Shown piece by piece: positions 58,154 to 64,000 of a stretch of DNA of 64,000 bases. The DNA lies in contig OY986973.1 in the NCBI GenBank assembly GCA_963920575.1, positions 19,511,851 through 19,575,850 of the forward strand, written 5' to 3'. The DNA is from Narthecium ossifragum (Eukaryota; Streptophyta; Magnoliopsida; Dioscoreales; Nartheciaceae). Every line of letters starts with the position of its first letter. Positions within the stretch are counted from its first letter, which is position 1. The notes beneath the pieces are model-generated. The model had not been told where the DNA came from and searched no databases. It saw nothing but the letters and a program-made list of their open reading frames with translations. The translations under genes and the position numbers were made by a program.

Positions 58154-59990
58154 CTGTTTGGTTGATGAGGAGTGGCTGGATTGGATTGACTTCCTTATGA
58201 GTGACTTCAGCTGAGTGAGTTTGTCCGGAGACGGCTGTCAGTTTTTGGAGTTTGGTTGAACCTGGAGTGAATGCTGAGTTCTAATAGTTCTGGCACTTTT
58301 TGGTGTTTGGTTGGTCCGGAGTAGAGGCTGAATTCTAGAATTTTCTGAGTTCTGGTGTTTGGTGGATATTGGGAGTGGGGTTATGGTCACCCCCAACTGT
58401 TAGTGGTGAGTATAGCGCCTGTTACATGCACCAGATGTATTTTAAACCTTTTGTGTGCATATTTGCAATATGATGATGTAATATAGTATTTAGTTTTTGT
58501 TATCATTTGTATAAAGTATTTAAATTGGGTAAAACCTTGACTTTAATCGGCAAATTAGATGACATGATTGTGCGATATATGTTTCATTCTCTCAAACTGC
58601 TTGTCGTCGTCATTGGCCATCTACTAGAAATGCCAAACTTTAACTAAAAACCCTAGAACATATCTATATCTCTATTTGCAAACAGACAACATACAACATG
58701 ATAAAGAACAGGGCATAACTTAAACTTTCATGCTTTCTAGGGTATAAGCTATAACAAGCATGAGCATTCATAACAGACATATTAAGCATCAAATCAGACA
58801 TAGGAAGGATCATCTATAGCAAGCATGAAATCATGAATTCAAATAGGAGATCATCTATAGCAACATGAGCATGCAAAACACGTTTAGTACGCATCAAATC
58901 AGACGGATCAAATCAGGTATAACACCACATAACAAAACATATTAGGGTCAAAATCCATGTAAAACAGCTGAAATCAAAGCTTTAAGTAGGGGATCAGCAA
59001 AAGAATAAACTCATCTCGAAGCGTTAACAAAGGCGATAAGTATCTCATATGACATTGGAGCTCTCGTGACATAGAGAGCCCCAATACAAAGCACATTAGG
59101 CAGAAGAAACCAGAAAGCAGGGGATCAGATAAGCCCAATGCATAAGAACACATAAGTGGCAGTATCGTTACAAATAAAGCGAAAGAAATCAGAGTAGGGG
59201 ATCAGACATATACGTCATAAAAAAGCCCAAAGCTACATCTCATAAAAATCGAAGCAATATACAGAGGAAAAACATATAAATGTTGCTAAAATAAGAGGGG
59301 ATCAGCCTTCAAGATACAAAATTATCGCATAAACCAGGAGCTCTCGGTAGCATTCCAACATAGGGGATAAAGTACACAAAGAGCACAAAAAAATCTCGAA
59401 ATCAAGAGAGGATCAGGTTAGGAAGACCTTTGCTAGGGGATTCAAACGCTTTGCTAGAAGAAAAATGGGGATCGGATGCCGCCGGCCAAGAAGCTCATCA
59501 ACATCGCAGTCTAGGCTCGCAACAAAGCCTTCGCATGAGATGAGACGAACTTTGGACCCAAGATCCAAAGGCCGGCTTCAAGCGTGAGAGGAAAACCTAG
59601 ATCAGCGTCGGTGGGAGAGGATGAAGGAGAAGGAGAAGGAAAATGCCATCTTCATGGGAGGAGGACAAAAGCCACATCAGCGTCCATGGGGAAGGAGGAG
59701 GGATGTCGGAGAGAAGGAGCCCTGGATCGGGTTCATCACTCACGGGGGCGGAATGGGAGAGCGTTGTGACGGCGGAGAGGAGAACCCGATCGTGAGGTGT
59801 GGAAGTGGAGATCGACTGGCTTCAAATATGGCTGGACTGGCCACACTTGAACCGACTTCGGGCCTAAATCCGATGGAGTCGCAGGCGTGGACTGATAGCC
59901 AAAATCAACTCACATGTGAAGTGACTTGGACTCAGTCCAGTCACTTACAAACCCAACCAAACACAACAAGTGGTTGGACTCACTTCAAAA
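58154..59990. mobile_element. Possible non-autonomous element with GTTTGGTTG-type ends upstream of L32m
   Basis: GGGCCTGTTTGGTTGATGAG at 58150 and the block ACCCAACCAAACACAAC near 59950 resemble inverted ends of a hAT/MITE type, and GTGACTTCAG/GAAGTGACTT phrases recur inverted nearby. The interior is AT-rich with repeated GGGGATCAG phrases (58987, 59118, 59196, 59297), then GC-richer at 59480-59830. The ends do not pair base for base and no target duplication was found. Confidence 0.35.
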
Positions 59991-60133
59991 AGAGTGAGTC
60001 CACACCCACTTTTAAGCAAACATGCTTTAACATAAGGATTTGGATGCAATAGGCTGTTCAAGAAGACAAGAGGAGCCCAAACATAGCCCCGCCAATTTAT
60101 GGGCCCGACCCAAACCAGTTCGAATATTAGGCC

Positions 60134-60400
60134 TTAGGGCATTCGCATCCGATGCCTATCCATTGCCCTTCCATATCCTAGAGAACCAAATACAGGGAAA
60201 TGGATGAAGAGGGTGCTACATCAGCTATTATAAGGAAGAGCTACAGTGCTTCCCTTGGGGGTGTCCAATCGGGTCGGCTCGATCCGGCCCGATTAAGCAT
60301 CCGGATCGGACCTGGCCGAACCCGGTCCGATTCCTTTTTTTTAATAACAAAAAAAGGAAAAATCAACATGTTAAAATGGGCAGCATGATTGCATACACTT
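60134..60400. other. Remnant with Harbinger-type terminus and GGTCGG-rich block
   Basis: TTAGGGCATTCGCATCCGATGC resembles a Tourist/PIF TIR next to a TTA target, compare element A. Its partner is missing. From 60258 a different GGGTCGGCTCGATCCGG-rich stretch begins, reminiscent of hAT subterminal repeats. Nothing coding is supported. Confidence 0.35.
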
Positions 60401-60633
60401 ACCGACATATGCCATTATAGTATTAAGGATAGTAATTTGATATTTTGAGAAAGCCCCACAGAGAAGAGACATCAACGGTATATTTACAAGATTTGCATTA
60501 AAACCAAACCAAATTTAGAGTACAAATATTGGATTCACAAATTAATATTGTTGAACTTATCAAGTATCAAGTTCTACAAGCTGAATAAAACATCCTCCCA
60601 CTACTACAACAGTGGCAGAAATTTGATCTGATA

Positions 60634-60819
60634 TCATTCTGGTTTGTTATCAGGATCATCTTTGGCCTCACAGGGATCAATGTATCTCCAGATGAAACTC
60701 AGGGTGCTTCCCATGATGTTCATAATCACAGCTGACAGCGCAGGAGGCAAGGCGACCATGGGGGGTGAAAAATGAGAGGATGCTAAGACAACCCCTAATG
60801 AAGAGTTTTGCATGTCCAC
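60634..60819 (-). CDS. Last exon of a BASS-family sodium/metabolite cotransporter (plastid envelope type)
   Basis: After a GCGCAG acceptor the frame reads VDMQNSSLGVVLASSHF, then ALPPALSAVIMNIMGS and FIWRYI, ending TGA at 60634. This matches the C-terminal transmembrane segment of plant BASS transporters (BASS1-like), where E-(V)-GMQNSSLG precedes the last helices. BASS proteins move metabolites with sodium across the plastid envelope. The 61 residues are uninterrupted. No upstream exon is found before a copia element begins at about 60956, so either the gene has a large TE-filled intron that continues off the window, or this is a stranded exon. The glycine usual in VGMQN is aspartate here. 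Confidence 0.75.
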   Translation of the reverse strand: MDMQNSSLGVVLASSHFSPPMVALPPALSAVIMNIMGSTLSFIWRYIDPCEAKDDPDNKPE

Positions 60820-60955
60820 CTGCGCGAACAAATATATAGAGGTTGTTATGACACAATTATTGTTCATAGTACTAGCATGATTATTCAATTGTGACAAAAA
60901 AAAGTGACAGTTGGAGAAAGGAGAAATCCAGTGCCCACAAATTATTAGCAAAATA

Positions 60956-61474
60956 TGTGATTAAAAGCTCTTAAAAATAAAATGAGAAAAATTAGGAAAG
61001 CAAAGATTAAGACATGTAACACAATGTAAAATAAAACTGGCCTGGGAGGCGTGAGAAATCGCTGCCCTAAAAATCGGAGACGCCCCTCGTGCGGAGTTGA
61101 TCGCCGTCTGATCTCCAAGGTACAACCCGACGGCTTGATCTCGTCGTTCGCATGATCCGACGAGAACACACTATGAACCAGCACTCATCCCGTTGATTTC
61201 ATTTGAAGGCTTTGAAAGAGAGTTTTGTACGTTGAGAAGTAGAGAAGAAAGAAGAAGATTGCATGTAGAGAGAACTTTCTCTATATATAACTAGTTCTTA
61301 GGAAGAAGAAAGAGGATTTAAAGCACAATAAATGAGGGTATGTGGCATGCTACCATGTGTAGAAACCTCCTCTCCACATGGCAACATTGGCAGTAAAGCT
61401 ATGCCAAGTGTCAAAAAGCAACGGTAAAATCAAAGGGGCATTTAAATCTTTTTTTCAATACCATCTTAACAACA
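60956..61474 (-). repeat. 3' LTR of the copia element
   Basis: It starts TGTTGTTAAGATGG after the PPT. It contains a TATATATAG box near 61283 on the minus strand and the phrase GGTTCATAGTGTGTTCTCG. The end near 60956 is estimated from a CA dinucleotide and is the least certain point. Confidence 0.65.
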
Positions 61475-61985
61475 ATCCCCCACAAAAAAAGGGATTTAAA
61501 TGCCACAAAAAACACGATCGAGAAAACCGGAAAGCATTATAGATATATATATTCAACTTTTACTGTGCATCATGCAATTTGGGTTTGAACCTGCACTTAG
61601 TCAATGAGTGTATTGGACCAAGAGACCATGGTGGACTAGGTCTTGAACCAGGCCTCTTTGATCGATCTTCTACAAACACACATAGTAGGGAGAGTGCTAT
61701 TGGTTCTATTTGCGGGTCAGTGCTATCATGGCCATGCGCTTCCTTGATTCTCATGAGAGTTCTTTTGCCCTGATCCCATAATCGCGGCGTCATGATGACT
61801 CTCACTTAGGTGAGTCCTCCAAAGGTGTCCGTGACGACGCACACCTTTCAGAAGAATTTCTGCATTGGATCCATTAAGAGATATACTCAACCTAACCGTC
61901 ACATGAAACACCTATCACCATAGGGATGGGGTTGGAGTAGCAACTCCTAAATATATTTATAATTTGGTGCTTCTCACATGCCACA

Positions 61986-62285
61986 TCAACAGCTTCGTGT
62001 TACCCTTTGAACCTCATTCATGTCTAAGACTCTTGGATATCCTGTATATACTAAGGATGAATCAATGATGCCTATAAGATAGCGGAATATCCAAGTCAAA
62101 GCAACCCAATGCTCTTTACTAGGATTGCTTGTGTATCTACTTAGTCCACCCAAAGCATATGAAATATTAGGTCGGGCATGATCTGCCACATACATTAAAG
62201 ATCCTATATGTTGAGTATACTCATGTTGGCACACATGATCTCCTAAGTTCTTGAAAAGTTTAGAACTATAATCATAAGGAGTAAC
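61986..62285 (-). pseudogene. Copia RT-RNase H fragment
   Basis: About 95 residues are readable from PYDYSSKL to YTGYPRVLD, after which the usual SDADWAG RNase H segment is missing. The 500 bp between here and the PPT do not encode the expected remainder. Confidence 0.75.
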
Positions 62286-62288
62286 TAT

Positions 62289-63384
62289 TGTTAGCTATAA
62301 ATATAGCCATTTGGGCGATTAACAAGATCAATGGCAATTTCGTAAATATTGTCAATCGGCCAAAAGATACTTCAATGTTGACACAGCTGAAGTATTTTGC
62401 TCATAACTTTCACATAAAGCATCCAAATTAGACGATTCTTGAACGATTGGACAGAGGATGAAAAGATCTACAACTTTGTTGTTGACAAGATCTTCAAATT
62501 CCATCGTTTAGTATGTCAAACGGACAACCAAAGTGTTCAGTGGCAAACTAATAAATAAGACCAAATGTCCAAATCCAATCAATGGCCGATCAATCGGCCA
62601 AATTCTCCATCGGCCAGATTCTCCGTCGGCCAAAAATCCATCGACCATATTTTAAACAATTATTTTAATAAGACATTGATGTGTTTCGACTGTTTTGACG
62701 ATAACTTTCTCATACGATGTCCAAATGAGTTGATTTTTAGACAGATCCAAAGATAATTCGAAGACCTATAACTTTCATGTTCAGAGTTTCATCAAATTAC
62801 AAGGTCATCATCAGCCAAATCGCAGTGGAAGACAAGAAGCTATACCTGATAGCAGTTTCGTAAATAGCTGAAGATATCGTCGAGTTATGCGTTTATGACG
62901 GTTTCAGATTCAGTTTCTGACAGTTGCAGTGGGTAGTTCGGGTGATTTCAAAGTGGTTACTAGAAGCTCTATAAAAGGCCAAGAGGATGAAGGAAAAGCT
63001 CTCTACCAAAATCAAGAGCAAAAAAACCACTTTATTTATCTTTTATCATGTATCAATAGGCTTAGATTTATTTACAATGTAACCTTTTAAATTCAGCAAT
63101 GAAGCCTTTCTTTCCTTTAAATTCCTGCAACCAGTCCTTCATTTGTAGGAGTAGTAGTATTACCATAATTTCCTAGGAGTAGATTTACCATAGATCATCA
63201 TTTTCCATCTTCCACTTCCCATTTTCTATTTCCCACTTCATCTCCATTTCCTCATCCAATCTCAACAAGCTTCAACGCCTCTGTTCGTTTTCGAAGGAGT
63301 AGAACTCAACCGCAATCTCCTGATTCTTGAATGTTTGATCATTTCTAACACCGTTTTTCCCATCGACGATTTTCTGTTCTAACA
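62289..63384 (+). repeat. 5' LTR of the Tat/Retand-like element
   Basis: The 1096-bp LTR has ends TGTTAG...CTAACA. Two near-repeats describe its U3: GCTCATAACTTTCACATAAAG near 62399 and ATAACTTTCTCATACGATG near 62701, about 300 bp apart. Confidence 0.8.
62578..62650. repeat. TCGGCC dyads in the Tat/Retand-like LTR
   Basis: GGCCGATCAATCGGCC is a near-perfect palindrome. CATCGGCC, CGTCGGCC and CATCGACC follow at about 16-18 bp steps. Confidence 0.75.
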
Positions 63385-63389
63385 TTTTT

Positions 63390-63407
63390 TGGCACGCCCG
63401 GTGGGAC
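63390..63407 (+). other. Primer-binding site
   Basis: TGGCACGCCCGGTGGGAC lies five bases after the LTR end and starts with TGG, complementary to a tRNA CCA tail. This TGGCRCGCCCGGTGGGAC form is common after LTRs of plant Tat-lineage elements. The tRNA was not identified. Confidence 0.75.
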
Positions 63408-63442
63408 AGTGTGTTGAAGCTATACAAAGAAGAAGGGACAAA

Positions 63443-64000
63443 ATGAAAGATGACACTCCCAGAATTACTATTTTCAGAGGAGTGGAAAGTGCCCATATGG
63501 ATGATGATTTTCAACAAAGTTTCCTTAAATGGAGTATGTCTCCAGATGAAGGTCTCAGAGGTGAGAAGACCAAAAGAGTTCCGCCATCTTTCCTGCAAAA
63601 TCAAGGTGGTTTCACACTGTTGGTAAGGAATTCTTCATCTACAAAAGAGCAAAATCTAAGTGGTCATTTTTTAATAAGGAACAATCTAGTGGAGACAAAT
63701 GGTCCAAACAATGTTATGGAAATGGACGATGAAAAAGATTCATCCAGTGATAAGCTGGAGATGTTTAGTATACTTGGACAAAATTGTCGAAGCAGTGATT
63801 TCATGTCAAATATGAAAAAGATTCATCCAGTGATGGACGATCTTATGGACAAGTATATTGGAATTTGGCTGGAAAGTATGTTGGAGCATTGCCAAAAACA
63901 AAAAAGTCAAATGGTTTCACGTCATGAGTTGAAGATGGGTGATTCAAGAGAATTAAAACGTCCTAGTATATTCAGAAGGCTCATTTATGACAGAGGAAAG
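63443..64000 (+). CDS. Open frame in the leader of the Tat/Retand-like element (gag N-terminus or extra ORF), partial
   Basis: From ATG 63443 (MKDDTPRITIFRGVESAHM) the frame is open for 186 codons to the window edge. The product is acidic and Ser/Lys-rich and includes DDDFQQSFLKWSMS, EKDSSSDKLEMF and GIWLESMLEHCQKQ. I see no gag capsid motif yet; its place right after the PBS argues for a gag N-terminal extension. The phrase MKKIHPVMDD repeats an earlier DEKDSS-adjacent segment, suggesting a small internal duplication of the AAAAAGATTCATCCAGTGAT phrase (63732 and 63818). The lack of stops suggests a fairly young insertion. Confidence 0.6.
   Translation, partial: MKDDTPRITIFRGVESAHMDDDFQQSFLKWSMSPDEGLRGEKTKRVPPSFLQNQGGFTLLVRNSSSTKEQNLSGHFLIRNNLVETNGPNNVMEMDDEKDSSSDKLEMFSILGQNCRSSDFMSNMKKIHPVMDDLMDKYIGIWLESMLEHCQKQKSQMVSRHELKMGDSRELKRPSIFRRLIYDRGK

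Larger units (their letters stand above)
60956..62288 (-). mobile_element. Ty1-copia 3' portion (RNase H remnant, PPT and 3' LTR)
   Basis: The minus strand carries, from 62285 down, PYDYSSKLFKNLGDH, then SLMYVADHARPNISYALG and LSRYTSNPSKEHW, a copia RT/RNase H landmark. A purine tract (GGGGGAT on the minus strand near 61476-61482) is followed by TGTTGTTAAG, the LTR start at 61474. The LTR end is placed near 60956 (CACA). The upstream part is cut by the gypsy LTR at 62289 and would continue beyond the window. It appears inserted in the last intron of the BASS-like gene. Confidence 0.78.
62289..64000 (+). mobile_element. Ty3-gypsy (Tat/Retand-like) element, 5' part: LTR, PBS and leader (runs off window)
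   Basis: The LTR 62289-63384 starts TGTTAG and ends CTAACA, an exact inverted pair. A TCTATAAAAGGCC TATA box lies at about 62970. The PBS and an open frame follow. The insertion truncates the copia element. The LTR carries GGCCGATCAATCGGCC-type dyads at 62578-62650. Confidence 0.8.

Noticed and set aside
58904..60052. A host gene between L32m and the 60-kb remnant
   Set aside because: Short open frames at 59584-60052 are charged, low in complexity and without recognisable domains, and the region looks like a non-autonomous element.
1..64000. tRNA, rRNA, snRNA genes or integrated pararetrovirus
   Set aside because: No cloverleaf A/B-box arrangement, rRNA-like block or caulimovirus-type movement/coat protein was recognised by eye on either strand; a covariance-model scan was not possible here.

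Overview
This window is nuclear DNA of a flowering plant. The evidence is two intron-bearing genes for organellar proteins, plant-type LTR retrotransposons primed by initiator-Met tRNA, MuDR and PIF/Harbinger transposons, and captured plant gene fragments. The very GC-rich first exon of the intact gene at 36.6 kb suggests a monocot, perhaps a commelinid; I cannot name the species. About four fifths of the window is mobile DNA. No rRNA, tRNA or CRISPR array was seen.

Layout. 1-2559: the end of a PIF/Harbinger element carrying ORF1. 2580-3515: LINE RNase H debris and a foldback MITE. 3516-29290: a deep nest. A minus-strand solo LTR (TSD TAGAT) holds a 22-kb MULE (3756-25761) and, separately, a hAT-like element (26181-27452, TSD CCTCTACA). 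The MULE holds a complete PIF/Harbinger element (4833-15125, TSD TTA), a deleted Ty3-gypsy element (17916-21241, TSD CCGTA) and another solo LTR (21858-23622). The Harbinger element holds three more solo LTRs (5805-8189, 9417-11843, 12837-14977). With the insertions read out, the MULE encoded a MuDR transposase with SWIM and zinc-knuckle segments followed by a plant mobile domain, and the Harbinger element encoded transposase and ORF1 on convergent strands. 29346-32226: another solo LTR. 32.2-36.0 kb: GC-rich and AT-rich repeat DNA with a 590-bp tandem duplication.

36.6-40.9 kb: the main intact gene, a nine-exon plastid-type Ycf45/SPD1-like P-loop ATPase with a C-terminal R3H-like domain (679 aa). 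41.4-43.5 kb: a Pack-MULE-like element with a tandem array of hairpins. 43.6-46.4 kb: a patchwork of captured gene fragments (kelch protein, GH17 glucanase exons), near-perfect hairpins and a short-motif array, followed by a solo LTR (46436-48011). 49.0-51.8 kb: an mTERF pseudogene joined directly to a Ty3-gypsy integrase/RT remnant. 52.4-55.1 kb: a 5'-truncated LINE. 55.45-58.09 kb: a complete three-exon mitochondrial ribosomal protein L32 gene on the minus strand. 60.6 kb: the last exon of a BASS-family transporter. Upstream of it come a copia 3' end (60956-62288) and a Ty3-gypsy LTR plus leader that run off the window.

The most unusual pattern is that several LTRs that look unrelated in their ends carry arrays of short hairpins with GATCGATC or GGTCGA/TCGACC arms at a spacing of roughly 45-75 bp. 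The clearest host genes are both nuclear genes for organelle proteins; the rest of the window records repeated insertion and solo-LTR formation.
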